Shown one piece after another: positions 9,309-18,253 of a DNA stretch of 64,000 bases. Under the pieces are notes generated by a model. It did no database searches and was not told the origin of the DNA. It worked only from the letters and a program-made list of their open reading frames with translations. The position numbers were made by a program, and so were the translations under genes. The first letter of the stretch is position 1; each line of letters starts with the position of its first letter. Origin of the DNA: Paenibacillus sp. E222 (GTDB lineage Bacteria; Bacillota; Bacilli; Paenibacillales; Paenibacillaceae); the NCBI RefSeq assembly GCF_013401555.1, contig NZ_CP058552.1, forward strand, positions 3,224,001 through 3,288,000, in the 5' to 3' direction.

Positions 9309-10890
9309 ACAGGAGAAACACAGTGATATCGTCATTATAGGCGGTGGTCTTGGCGGGACTGCAGCTGCGCTGGCTGCAGCCAAGGCAGGTCTACGGGTAC
9401 TTGTGACGGAAGAGACGGACTGGCTTGGCGGTCAATTGACCTCACAGGCAGTACCGCCAGATGAGCACCGCTGGATTGAACAATCTGGCAGTACAGCATC
9501 GTACCGTGAGTTCCGCAGCCGGGTCAGAGATTACTACAGACGGAACTACCCGCTTACGGATGTCGCCAAGAGGGATCCTGTTCTTAACCCCGGGAATGGC
9601 TGGGTGAGCCGCTTGGCGCATGAGCCGAAGGTCGCGCTTGCCGTTTTGCATGAGATGCTTGCGCCTTACGTGAACACCGGTCGAATCGAGGTGCTCTATC
9701 ATACCGTGCCAGTTCAGGTAGATACAGCAGGTGACCGGGTTACTGGCGTGACTGTGCGTGAAGAGCCAAGTGGGGGATTAATTAAACTCCGGGGTGCCTA
9801 TTATCTAGATGCCACAGAATGCAGCGATCTGCTTCCCCTCGCCGGAGTAGAGCATGTAAGTGGAGCGGAATCTCGGCGGGAAACGGGTGAACCACATGCC
9901 CTGGACGAAGCGGACCCACTAGACATGCAGTCGATTACCCATGTGGCGGCAGTAGATTATGTGCCGGGTGGAGACTTCACGATCCCCCTCCCGAGGGATT
10001 ATGATTACTGGCGACAGTATGTTCCCTCGTTCTCGCTGTATCCGATCCTGAGCTGGTACGCTTCGGATGCCAATGATACCTCCAAGCTGAAAGAGTTCAC
10101 GATGTTCCCGAATGATCAGGGCATAACCTCCCTGTGGGATTATCGGCGGATCGTTGACCCGGCTATATGGACAGAGTCACTGAATGATGGTGAAGTCACG
10201 CTGCTCAACTGGGCACTGAACGATTATTACGCTGGGCCGATCATTGGCGTATCGCCGGAGGAACGTGAGCGGCATCTGGAAGGGGCGAGGCAACTAACCC
10301 TTTCTTTGGTCTACTGGCTTCAGACGGCAGCTCCCCGCCTGGACGGCGGACAGGGTTATCCGGGTGTAAGGCTGCGTGGAGATGTGCTCGGCACGGAAGA
10401 CGGTCTCGCGAAAGCACCGTATATTCGGGAATCACGGCGAATCCGAGGGGTATATACCATTACCGAGCAGGATGTGAGCAAGGAATTGCGCGGAGCAGAG
10501 GGAGCCAAACGTTACGAGGACAGTGTGGGTGTCGGCAGTTATCATCTGGATCTCCATCCAACAACCGTGAGCCAGCGGACTTTTTATATACCGAACCATC
10601 CCTATGAGATTCCGCTGGGTGCACTCATCCCGGTGCGAGTCAAGAACTTGCTCCCAGCTTGCAAAAATATCTCCATGACCCAGATTGCGAACGGTTGTTA
10701 CCGTCTGCATCCCACCGAATGGAATATTGGCGAGGCTGCTGGCACCCTTGCCGCTTATGCCATTGCACAGCAAGTAGAGCCCTCAGAGGTGAGGGCTTCG
10801 GCGAAGCATCTTCACGCCTATCAGGCACAGCTGATTTGGCAGGGTGTTCAGCTTCGTTGGACAGAAGCGGAACTGGCAGGGGAGTGTTAG
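9298..10890 (+). CDS. FAD-dependent oxidoreductase
   Basis: The 530-residue protein has an N-terminal dinucleotide fold, DIVIIGGGLGGTAAALAAAKAG, followed by the WLGGQLTSQ motif of the FAD_oxidored (PF12831) type, and a late FAD contact region with NISMTQIANGCYRLHPTEWNIGEAAG. ATG 9298 is preceded by GGGAGGAG; the longer frame from 9259 lies inside the ROK gene. It is the last gene of the operon and probably oxidises a sugar or sugar-derived substrate. The exact substrate is unknown. Confidence 0.9.
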   Translation: MRIEQEKHSDIVIIGGGLGGTAAALAAAKAGLRVLVTEETDWLGGQLTSQAVPPDEHRWIEQSGSTASYREFRSRVRDYYRRNYPLTDVAKRDPVLNPGNGWVSRLAHEPKVALAVLHEMLAPYVNTGRIEVLYHTVPVQVDTAGDRVTGVTVREEPSGGLIKLRGAYYLDATECSDLLPLAGVEHVSGAESRRETGEPHALDEADPLDMQSITHVAAVDYVPGGDFTIPLPRDYDYWRQYVPSFSLYPILSWYASDANDTSKLKEFTMFPNDQGITSLWDYRRIVDPAIWTESLNDGEVTLLNWALNDYYAGPIIGVSPEERERHLEGARQLTLSLVYWLQTAAPRLDGGQGYPGVRLRGDVLGTEDGLAKAPYIRESRRIRGVYTITEQDVSKELRGAEGAKRYEDSVGVGSYHLDLHPTTVSQRTFYIPNHPYEIPLGALIPVRVKNLLPACKNISMTQIANGCYRLHPTEWNIGEAAGTLAAYAIAQQVEPSEVRASAKHLHAYQAQLIWQGVQLRWTEAELAGEC

Positions 10891-10953
10891 ATAGACTTTT
10901 AAGAGAACGTTGCTATCTTCACAACACATAAGCGCTCGAGATACCAAGGGGAT

Positions 10954-10991
10954 AAAAAAATGATTCCTGTTCTGAACAGGAATCATTTTCT
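10954..10991. terminator. Bidirectional terminator between sugar operon and vWA gene
   Basis: The arms AAAATGATTCCTGTTC and GAACAGGAATCATTTT are almost perfect complements around a three-base loop, with A-rich and T-rich flanks, so the hairpin can serve both converging transcription units. Confidence 0.85.
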
Positions 10992-11072
10992 GTAAGTCGA
11001 ATAACTCTCTTTGTGCATCTGTTTTTACAATAGTGCCATTGCAGATGATCGTTCTCATCAACTCTGCGATGA

Positions 11073-13139
11073 TTATCCCATGGCCTGCTGTGGGTCTTTT
11101 TTTTGTCCTACATAGATATTAGTACTTGGTTTGATGGCTTTATATCGAATTTCAATCTCCGTGACTCCATCCTCAAACGTAATATACAACTTTTCATTAT
11201 ACTCCAGAGCTTCTGTATGTCTGGGCTTCACTGGTGTTCGTCCCCGAACGACTGTGCAGTTCGTATCATGCCGTACCAATAACGTTTCCTTTTTACCAGC
11301 CTCCAGCCAGATTCGTCCTGACTCCGGTACCTTAACCCCAATGTCCATACGATCAAATAGTTCACTGAGACTTACTTTCCGTCGCTCCAATGAAGTCAGT
11401 GGCCAATTCGTCACGGGAATATCTTCTCCGTTTGCAGTGGCCAAGAAGTATCCTTCCAGTCTTCCACGGAATACAGGTTTTGGTTTCAGTACAAACCAAT
11501 ACAGGGCGAAGATTCCCCCGGCTGCGAGGAGACCGAGACCTGTATATAGCAGTATCTTTTCGCGTAAAGAATGAATTTTCAACTGGATGTCTGTGGTTAT
11601 ACTCGCGCCTTCGGAATCCGTTGCGGTCACCTTGATAGATGAACTACCGGTGTGAAGCGAAGACCAACGCAGTATATTGCCTTCAATGACAGCGTCTCCG
11701 AGTTTACGCTCACTCCCACCTTCTGCGAGGGCATACGTTAATGGATCATTATTGGCATCTTTAAAATAGTTGCTTAGGTCAACCTCTGTATTGCTATCGT
11801 CTTTGGATAACACCATGGACTCCCCGGTTGCTACGGGGGCCTGATTCGTAATATCTACATCAACGGGAGTGATTTCCCGATAAAAGTCAGGACCATCAAT
11901 TCGAAGACCCCATGTGTATAGATCCGATTTTGGAAAAGTGTATTTTCCCGTAAATCCGCTGCCTGTATTGGTCAAAGGGATGCGCTCTGTTTTTCCATCA
12001 GATGGGGTCACAATGAGTTCTGCTTCAAGTCCCTTGTAAACATTCAAATCCTGAATGGGTTTAGGGTCCACAGCCTGATCGTAGAGAGAGGCTTCAAATG
12101 TGATGCTTTTCCCCTTTACGGGCTGTTCCGTTGCCATATGTGCAACCGCAGACACGTTATAGTTTCCAAGTAGGTTGATCTTCACCAAATCTCCGCTGCG
12201 CCCCTTGAATTTCAGCTTGAACTGTCCTTTGACCGGACGAATGATCTTCATTAGAGCATATTTATCAGATCGGATGAAGCTGACATTGCTGGACTGATAA
12301 TAGAGCTGGGCTTCAGAGACAGCATGATCAGAGAGCATGATAATGTTGGCATCCGCCATGCTTGAATTGGGAATGTCCACAGTTACCTCCTGCATTGCCC
12401 CTGTTGCTGTTACTGCCGCCACAGACACAAGAACAGATTGAATCTGATCTGCAAAAATCCGGTTGAAAATTTCAGGCAAGTCGTCTGCACTTCCCGTGAT
12501 AAAGGAAGATCCACCCGTCTCCTGAGCTATCCGCTCCAGTTCAGCGGGGTTAACCGTACCATCGCGGTTTAGTCCGACGGTATAGATTGGATAATTAGCT
12601 TTTTGAGCCATCTCAATCACCTTGTCTACATCTTTGGATGAATCAGCTGGTGTTCTGCTCGACGATCCACGCAAATCCGTTTCCCCATCAGAGAGCAAAA
12701 TCATAAAAGGCTTTCGTTTGTCCGTCTGGGACTGTTCAAGCAAACTCGCACCTCGGCGCAAGCCAAGTCCAAGATCTGTATACCCTGAGCGTTTTAAGCC
12801 ATCAACACGACTACGAAGGTTATTTCGTGCCCCAGAGGATGAGATGTCCATTAGAGGTACGGATGAAGTGATTTGATCATTATAAGCTACGAATCCCAAT
12901 CGGGTCTTAGGTCCACTACTCATATCCATAAACATATGTATAACTTCTTCGGCGATACGATCTTTGTCGGTCTCATTCATAGAGTAGCTAACATCCAGGA
13001 CAAACATGGCATCGAGCCCTTCATACGCGTGGGTCTTGACAGATGATTCCGCGTACATGCTGCGAATGTTCCCTGCTGGAATTAAAATGCTAATCATCAA
13101 TAGGGAAAGCAGTATTTTTTTGCATTTAATTAATATCAT
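11073..13139 (-). CDS. Secreted/membrane von Willebrand factor A domain protein
   Basis: About 688 residues. An N-terminal hydrophobic signal (LLSLLMISILIPAG) is followed by a vWA domain with the MIDAS motif D-V-S-Y-S near the start and FMILLSDGETD later. A middle beta-rich region contains a cadherin/Ig-like stretch (ATGESMVLSKDDSNTEVDLSNYF). One transmembrane helix lies near residues 515-540 (GLGLLAAGGIFALYWFVL), followed by a cytoplasmic tail of about 150 residues. I chose ATG 13139, with AGGAG 14 bases upstream; a GTG at 13184 lacks a site. It is transcribed divergently from the injection-like cluster. It might be an envelope receptor or anchor for it, but that is only positional inference. 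Confidence 0.85.
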   Translation of the reverse strand: MILIKCKKILLSLLMISILIPAGNIRSMYAESSVKTHAYEGLDAMFVLDVSYSMNETDKDRIAEEVIHMFMDMSSGPKTRLGFVAYNDQITSSVPLMDISSSGARNNLRSRVDGLKRSGYTDLGLGLRRGASLLEQSQTDKRKPFMILLSDGETDLRGSSSRTPADSSKDVDKVIEMAQKANYPIYTVGLNRDGTVNPAELERIAQETGGSSFITGSADDLPEIFNRIFADQIQSVLVSVAAVTATGAMQEVTVDIPNSSMADANIIMLSDHAVSEAQLYYQSSNVSFIRSDKYALMKIIRPVKGQFKLKFKGRSGDLVKINLLGNYNVSAVAHMATEQPVKGKSITFEASLYDQAVDPKPIQDLNVYKGLEAELIVTPSDGKTERIPLTNTGSGFTGKYTFPKSDLYTWGLRIDGPDFYREITPVDVDITNQAPVATGESMVLSKDDSNTEVDLSNYFKDANNDPLTYALAEGGSERKLGDAVIEGNILRWSSLHTGSSSIKVTATDSEGASITTDIQLKIHSLREKILLYTGLGLLAAGGIFALYWFVLKPKPVFRGRLEGYFLATANGEDIPVTNWPLTSLERRKVSLSELFDRMDIGVKVPESGRIWLEAGKKETLLVRHDTNCTVVRGRTPVKPRHTEALEYNEKLYITFEDGVTEIEIRYKAIKPSTNIYVGQKKDPQQAMG

Positions 13140-13718
13140 GTGAGGCTTCGAATCTCCTTTCTGGTTTGAAAAACTTCGGTTCACTTGTTAGGGAATATTA
13201 AATTTCTTTGAAAAACTTTTGATTATTCACGGTATAACGCCGTTATGCGTAGTTTTCATTAATTAAGAATAATGCAACACCGCATGCTTTCAGTATTTTT
13301 ACTCTTGATTAGGGGGAAAACCCCACTAGTCTTAAATCATTGAACATCATCCAAATTATAGGATATTCTATATCATCGGCATGATTCGTAAGGAAGTGAA
13401 GCGAATTCCAAAAATTAGTTCTATAGGTATATCGGAGGTTGCGAAATGAGCTTTTAGACCTATAGTGGGTAATATTGACAAAACATATCGCTGATGATTA
13501 AGATGAATTCCATAAATCTCCAAAGCAAACGGCATAATCTGGTGCATAAGTTCCAGTCGTATGTTGACAGCTCGTTCTATTGGTCTTGTGTTTGCTGGGA
13601 GTAGTGATTCTCCTGGATCATGACCGAAGGCTGATAGAGACGTGCGGAGTGTCAAAAATTGATGGAGGGGGGGAAGCATTCGCCCGAATGAATCATCATC
13701 TTGGCGGATGTTGCCTGA
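13140..13718. promoter_or_regulatory. Divergent intergenic region between vWA gene and sheath candidate
   Basis: About 580 bases with no convincing gene. It must hold promoters for the divergent vWA gene and the large plus-strand cluster. A TTGACA at 13475-13480 has only a weak -10 match behind it. The A/T-rich part at 13185-13340 is the likelier promoter zone for the vWA gene. A purine-rich GGAGGGGGGG tract lies at about 13664-13674, some 45 bases before the next start codon, too far to be its ribosome site. Confidence 0.4.
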
Positions 13719-15887
13719 ATGGACATTATTAATCAAACGAACCGAACGATGCTTTTTGAAGAAATCAATCCCGAGAAGTTGGACTTGATCACCATTGTTG
13801 GTGATGTGAAGGGCATCGACAGTCTGAGTGACGATAAGATCAAGGAGATTAACGAACATTTGCTTGTTCGCAGCTTCGATGAGTTCCTGGACAAGTTCTC
13901 ACCTAGCGTGTACTCCTTTTTCAATGCGGTAAACCAGAAAGTCATGTATACGCTTAAAAAGCCGGAAGGTATCCCGGACGAAGCGATTTCGGAGATCAAG
14001 ATCGACCATAGTAACGACTTTCTGAGAATGCTGTTCACCCTGATTGATACCAAGCGCAGTCAAGGTATTACGAACGTTGATTTCAAGTTTGAAAATCTGC
14101 TCGATATGATCTCACCGAAAAAAGTTATGGATGACATTCGTCAGGTACGGAAGGAAATCCATTACATGTATGGTCAGCATGAGAAGCTGGATGACGGCGA
14201 TCCGAAGAAGCTGGATATCGGAGATAAGCTGAACGTCATGTTTGAAGATGCAAGCCGGAACTATAACAATGTCATGGCCATGCTTCCACTCGCCATTGAA
14301 GATATTAAGACCCGTTTGTTGCTGGGCCGTGCACAAGAAGAAACTTCTTCAGAAGCGATTCAGGTAGGGCAACTTACGATTGGTGAGAGCGGAGAATTGA
14401 AAATTATCGAAGCTCCGAAGAGTGATAACAACGAGCTGATGCTTCTTGATGAAGCAACAAGCACTGATTTGACGCAAGTATTTGCCGAAGATTACGATTC
14501 ACTTTCCGAGACACCTTCGCCGTATGTACAGGATCTGGTGGTCCGCACATTCTGCCCGCTTCCTGCGGTACAGTCTGAAGTGGATACTGCTGTTGAAGTG
14601 CAGAATTACAATACATACCTGGAGTTTTACAAAAACGCCAAGGATGATTTTGTGAAAACGGTAAAACCGTTGGTTGAGAAAATATTGGGTGTCAAAATGT
14701 TCTTTGACCAATATGCGATTAAGAATAAAGGCATGCTTCCTTCCATGCTGATCTCAAATGCCAAACTGGATATGCTCGTCAAGAGCAGTAATATTCCGCG
14801 GCTTGAGACATATCTCAACACTGTCAACGCGAAGAATGATTTTACCGACACCATCTGGTTTGGTATCGTTCCTTCCGTAGAATTGGAAAATACAGGCCAA
14901 GTTAAAGTCAGCCGTACCCGTTTCCGTGGTAACGAGAAAGTGGTTAAACAAGACGGAAACAGCATGGAATCTCTGGCAATGCTCTTGCAAGTCGTTAAGG
15001 ATTACAAGGTGCAGGTGTTCTTCAGCTTTGAATCCGGGGAAGAAACCACCTTCAGCAGCATGGCTACCGCAGGTATTGATAAGTATATCGATAAATGTTC
15101 AGTGTTGACCCGTAAGGAATACAGCGAATTTGCCATTCCGAGTGCTCCAAACTTCACGATTATTCCCAAGGAGAAGTCGGGAGTTGTTATCGACAGTCGC
15201 ATGCTTCAGACGGAGAATGGTGTGGAACTTTCCAAGGAAAAGGAAGACATTCTGAAACTGTGGATTGAAGGCGTGTATGTTGGAGCGTCCTATGTATCTG
15301 CAGGGATTGTTGCTGCATATCAGTGTCCGGAATACCTGAAAGGGGCTTTCAAGAACGTCAACCGTGATTATCCAGGTGTGCGTTTTGACATTGAGGCAGG
15401 GGACAACAGCTTGCGTGTTGTAACAACGATGACCAAAGAAATTTCCGGATTTACAAATACCATCAAGGATTTGATTAACCGAAAAAACTTTGGATTTATT
15501 TTCTCATCGGAAAATGCCCAAATCCAGGATAGCGACATCAAACGGATCACGGTCTATAAAGCGAGAAGCATGGCGATGTCCGAAGATGGTTTCGATTCCT
15601 TGTACAAAACACTTGTAAGTACTTACATTGAGCGTTTGCTCCGTTTCCAAACCGGTGATTTCAAGCATGAAAATATCGTCAAATTCTTCAGCAACAATCC
15701 GAGCAGTCAGAAGAGCCGGTGGCTGGGAACTCGAGGGTCGATCAATTCGATCATTCAGGAAGGCGACGACATGAGCTTTATCATCGATGAAAAGAGCAAT
15801 ATGTGCCATATTGACCTGGTATTTAACGGCAACGTGAAGAACCTGGAGGTCATGATTACCAAAGGCACCAGTGCGATGAAAGTGTAA
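13719..15887 (+). CDS. Candidate contractile sheath protein (TssC-like, large)
   Basis: The 722-residue soluble protein has no signal or membrane helix and is the first gene of the injection-like block. It precedes an Hcp-like tube gene, the order seen for sheath and tube in contractile systems. The C-terminal third (WIEGVYVGASYVSAGIVAAY, then beta-rich DDMSFIIDEKSN and LVFNGNVKNLEVMI) fits a sheath/TssC-like architecture, and the N-terminal 230 residues could replace a separate TssB. This is an inference from context and fold-like patterns; no clear signature motif is present. ATG 13719 is the first possible start because an in-frame TGA directly precedes it. The ribosome site is weak. Confidence 0.5.
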   Translation: MDIINQTNRTMLFEEINPEKLDLITIVGDVKGIDSLSDDKIKEINEHLLVRSFDEFLDKFSPSVYSFFNAVNQKVMYTLKKPEGIPDEAISEIKIDHSNDFLRMLFTLIDTKRSQGITNVDFKFENLLDMISPKKVMDDIRQVRKEIHYMYGQHEKLDDGDPKKLDIGDKLNVMFEDASRNYNNVMAMLPLAIEDIKTRLLLGRAQEETSSEAIQVGQLTIGESGELKIIEAPKSDNNELMLLDEATSTDLTQVFAEDYDSLSETPSPYVQDLVVRTFCPLPAVQSEVDTAVEVQNYNTYLEFYKNAKDDFVKTVKPLVEKILGVKMFFDQYAIKNKGMLPSMLISNAKLDMLVKSSNIPRLETYLNTVNAKNDFTDTIWFGIVPSVELENTGQVKVSRTRFRGNEKVVKQDGNSMESLAMLLQVVKDYKVQVFFSFESGEETTFSSMATAGIDKYIDKCSVLTRKEYSEFAIPSAPNFTIIPKEKSGVVIDSRMLQTENGVELSKEKEDILKLWIEGVYVGASYVSAGIVAAYQCPEYLKGAFKNVNRDYPGVRFDIEAGDNSLRVVTTMTKEISGFTNTIKDLINRKNFGFIFSSENAQIQDSDIKRITVYKARSMAMSEDGFDSLYKTLVSTYIERLLRFQTGDFKHENIVKFFSNNPSSQKSRWLGTRGSINSIIQEGDDMSFIIDEKSNMCHIDLVFNGNVKNLEVMITKGTSAMKV

Positions 15888-16000
15888 GAATACCATTTGA
15901 ACAAGTCTGATTATTAAATATGATTCATCAAACAACGTATTATAGACATTTATTTTGGTGTTAGAGGCAGACTTCATCGTCTTGCCTTTATACATATATT

Positions 16001-16046
16001 CCGGTACCTCTCCCGAGATGGGGAGCATACCGGGCACATTTTTTCC
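16001..16046 (+). promoter_or_regulatory. Strong hairpin between sheath and tube genes
   Basis: CCGGTACCTCTCCC and GGGGAGCATACCGG pair around a short loop, with a T6 run five bases later. This may be an attenuating terminator or an mRNA end that lets the tube gene be expressed at a different level from the sheath. Confidence 0.6.
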
Positions 16047-16069
16047 TAATCTTAAGGAGGTTTTTATTA

Positions 16070-16495
16070 ATGGGTTTTGTATTGAAAGTAGAAGGCGCAG
16101 AAACAATCGAATTGGGAATGGATAATATCCGTACAGTTGTGTATGACACGGATACACCAGATGATTCTAACGCTAGATCCACAGATGTAGGCGCAACACT
16201 TCGCATCAGCGGCAAAATTATCACTGCAACCGACGGTGACAATGCAGATGACACGATGAAACTTGCTTTGTGGTCCCTCGTGCCTGCTGAAAAAGCGGAT
16301 TGCTACCGCAAAGTAACCCTGGAAGTGGTTGCAGCGGATCAAGTGGTACGCAAAATTTACTTGCCTAACGCATTCGTTGTGGATTACACAGAGCGTTTCG
16401 GTGATACCGAAGGCGTAGGTGAATTCAGCCTGTTCATCAAACAGAAAAAAGACAAAACTGAATTCACTAAAATTGAGGGCGGCTTCCCTGTATAA
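16070..16495 (+). CDS. Hcp/tail-tube-like protein
   Basis: This 141-residue all-beta protein has the size and C-terminal pattern of T6SS Hcp/TssD and phage tube proteins: a basic residue and KIYLPNAFVVDYTERFGDTEGVGEFSLFIKQ, comparable with the AYVVxYxExF segment of Bacteroidetes-type Hcp. The inner tube is packed inside the sheath and expelled with the spike. An unusually strong AAGGAGG site 11 bases before ATG suggests high expression, as expected for a polymeric part. Family assignment is by motif pattern only. Confidence 0.68.
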   Translation: MGFVLKVEGAETIELGMDNIRTVVYDTDTPDDSNARSTDVGATLRISGKIITATDGDNADDTMKLALWSLVPAEKADCYRKVTLEVVAADQVVRKIYLPNAFVVDYTERFGDTEGVGEFSLFIKQKKDKTEFTKIEGGFPV

Positions 16496-16552
16496 AAGGG
16501 AACAACTGTTGTCTTGGGCCAGTTCGTTCTGGTCCGGAACAACGCTGTCATG

Positions 16553-16588
16553 TTAAGGGGCCCTGGTGCCCCTTAATCTTTATTTACG
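16553..16588 (+). terminator. Hairpin after the tube gene, possible partial terminator
   Basis: AAGGGGC and GCCCCTT form a GC-rich stem, followed by TAATCTTTATTTA. The T-run is interrupted, so it may reduce rather than stop transcription into the DnaJ gene. Confidence 0.55.
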
Positions 16589-16621
16589 CCCGAATACGGC
16601 AGGGAGGCAGGAAAGAATACC

Positions 16622-17083
16622 ATGAAAGATTATTATGCCGTGCTTGGTGTGGAACATGAAGCTTCTTCGGAGCAGATCAAGAAGGCTTATCGTCAATTGG
16701 CGAAGAAATTTCACCCGGATGTTAATGGGGGAGATGTACAGGCAGAAGCACGTTTCAAGCAAGTACATGAGGCATACAGTACACTCGGAAATTCCGAGCT
16801 TAGAGCAGCTTATGATCAGCAGCTTCGCACTGGACGTAATACAGGTCAAGCGAAGGGATCAGCATTCAATACTGCCAGATCCAGTAAAGGCAATGCGAAG
16901 TCTGGGAGTGCAAATGCCGAGAAGGTATGGTCGGATCCGTCGCGGATGCAGGAACAGTTCGAACAATTTTTTGGCTATCACCCCAAAGGCAAGGAAAGTC
17001 CAAACGGTGGCAAAGCCGGTCCCAATAAAGGAATGGATATGTCCGCCATGTTTGACCGATATTTCGGAGTTCGAAAAAAGTAG
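16622..17083 (+). CDS. DnaJ-domain protein
   Basis: The 153-residue protein starts with a complete J domain (residues about 3-70) including the HPD triad at 31-33, which stimulates Hsp70 ATPases. It lacks the Gly/Phe region, zinc finger and client-binding domains of housekeeping DnaJ; the rest is a Gly/Ser/Lys linker and a short C-terminal helix (FEQFFGYHPKG, MFDRYFGV). Its natural partner is the Hsp70-like protein encoded at 23008-25659 in the same block. Together they may form a dedicated chaperone pair for the injection machine. Confidence 0.88.
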   Translation: MKDYYAVLGVEHEASSEQIKKAYRQLAKKFHPDVNGGDVQAEARFKQVHEAYSTLGNSELRAAYDQQLRTGRNTGQAKGSAFNTARSSKGNAKSGSANAEKVWSDPSRMQEQFEQFFGYHPKGKESPNGGKAGPNKGMDMSAMFDRYFGVRKK

Positions 17084-17131
17084 ACCGGTAGCTCGTTATG
17101 GATCATGCCGGTTCAGGCGGAGGTTATGGAA

Positions 17132-17677
17132 GTGAAACGAGGAAGGTCGGTATTGACGATGGGGCTTGACGCTTGCGTCGCCGTGATTTCGTTAGCCGTG
17201 CTGTATTACATATTTATCATCAACCGGGATATGAGTGCCCAGTGGGTAACTGGAATTATCGTGGTCCTCTCTGGAGGAGCATACCTGTATTTTAAATACA
17301 TGCCAGCCACCAAGACGGAAAAGAAGAAATTGTCTTCGCGTGTCGTGAAGCTTGTCCTTCTGGACGACGACGGTACAAGTGTGAAGGAATGGTATATTCA
17401 GGGCGAAACGAGTGTTTTGATCGGGAAAAGTTCGAAGAACAGCGAGGCTGACATTGATCTGTCCGATACGCCCTATGCGTCTCTCATTAGCTCGCAACAT
17501 GCCGTATTAAACAAAGCCTCGGGTCAATGGTTTATCGAGGATATCGACTCCGCCAGTGGGGTAGGTGTACGTAAAGGAAATCAAAGCAGAGCATCCAAAT
17601 TGGAAATCGAAGAACCCAGCCTGATTGAGGCAGGGGACTTAATTTATATTGCCAATACCCGCATTTTGGTGAAATAA
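17132..17677 (+). CDS. Membrane-anchored FHA domain protein
   Basis: About 181 residues with two N-terminal transmembrane helices (VAVISLAVLYYIFII; WVTGIIVVLSGGAYLYF), then a cytosolic FHA domain (TSVLIGKSSKNSEADIDLS, SSQHAVL, IEDIDSASGVGVRKGN) that binds phosphothreonine peptides. GTG 17132 lies 8 bases behind CGGAGG; in-frame ATGs at 17105 and 17126 are alternatives. Membrane FHA proteins recruit phosphorylated partners, and in T6SS the Fha protein is the target of PpkA/PppA. It could therefore mark a membrane docking point for the apparatus. Confidence 0.85.
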   Translation: MKRGRSVLTMGLDACVAVISLAVLYYIFIINRDMSAQWVTGIIVVLSGGAYLYFKYMPATKTEKKKLSSRVVKLVLLDDDGTSVKEWYIQGETSVLIGKSSKNSEADIDLSDTPYASLISSQHAVLNKASGQWFIEDIDSASGVGVRKGNQSRASKLEIEEPSLIEAGDLIYIANTRILVK

Positions 17678-17719
17678 CGTTGGCGTACATCAAACAAGCT
17701 TACGGGGGAATGAAACGAA

Positions 17720-18253
17720 ATGAGTCTGACTAGATGTGGAAACGGACATATGTTCAGCACGAGACGGCACGGCAATACGTGTCCATATTGCAATCTGGCC
17801 GTTGAATCGCCAGCTACCAGTAATGGTGAGGCAGCGGGTGCAGTCCCGCGCGCACCTCGTACGGCAGAGGATGACAGAACGATGCCATACCTGGGCGAAA
17901 CGACAGGAATCGAACCGGTAACGGGATGGATGGTGTGCATCGAGGGTCCGCAGATGGGCCAGGATTATCGAATAATGGCTGAAAAGAACTTTATTGGACG
18001 TTCAGAAGAGATGCATGTTCGCATCCTCGGGGATAACACCATTTCTCGACGTAATCACGCGGTGATTGTGTACGATCCCAAAAAGCGGAATTTCTATTTG
18101 CTGCCCGGCGATGCTTCTGGCCTCGCATATCACAATAATGAAGCAGTCTATTCTCCGGTGGAACTGGCTGCCTACGATGTTATTCAATTGGGACGCAGCA
18201 AATTCATTTTCATTCCATTGTGCGGTGTGCACTTTGAATGGGAGCAACAGTGA
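17720..18253 (+). CDS. Zinc-ribbon plus FHA domain protein
   Basis: The 177-residue cytosolic protein has an N-terminal metal site built from Cys6, His10, Cys21 and Cys24 (CGNGHMF, CPYC), a flexible linker, and an FHA domain (NFIGRSEEMHVRILGDNTISRRNHAVIVYDPK) with the Arg, Ser and Arg/Asn/His residues that contact phosphothreonine. It sits between the membrane FHA protein and a PP2C phosphatase; its stop overlaps the phosphatase start. Confidence 0.87.
   Translation: MSLTRCGNGHMFSTRRHGNTCPYCNLAVESPATSNGEAAGAVPRAPRTAEDDRTMPYLGETTGIEPVTGWMVCIEGPQMGQDYRIMAEKNFIGRSEEMHVRILGDNTISRRNHAVIVYDPKKRNFYLLPGDASGLAYHNNEAVYSPVELAAYDVIQLGRSKFIFIPLCGVHFEWEQQ

Noticed and set aside
13368..13859. Minus-strand open frame of 163 codons across the vWA-sheath gap
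   Set aside because: It overlaps the start of the sheath candidate, has no ribosome site in the intergenic part and no recognisable family pattern.
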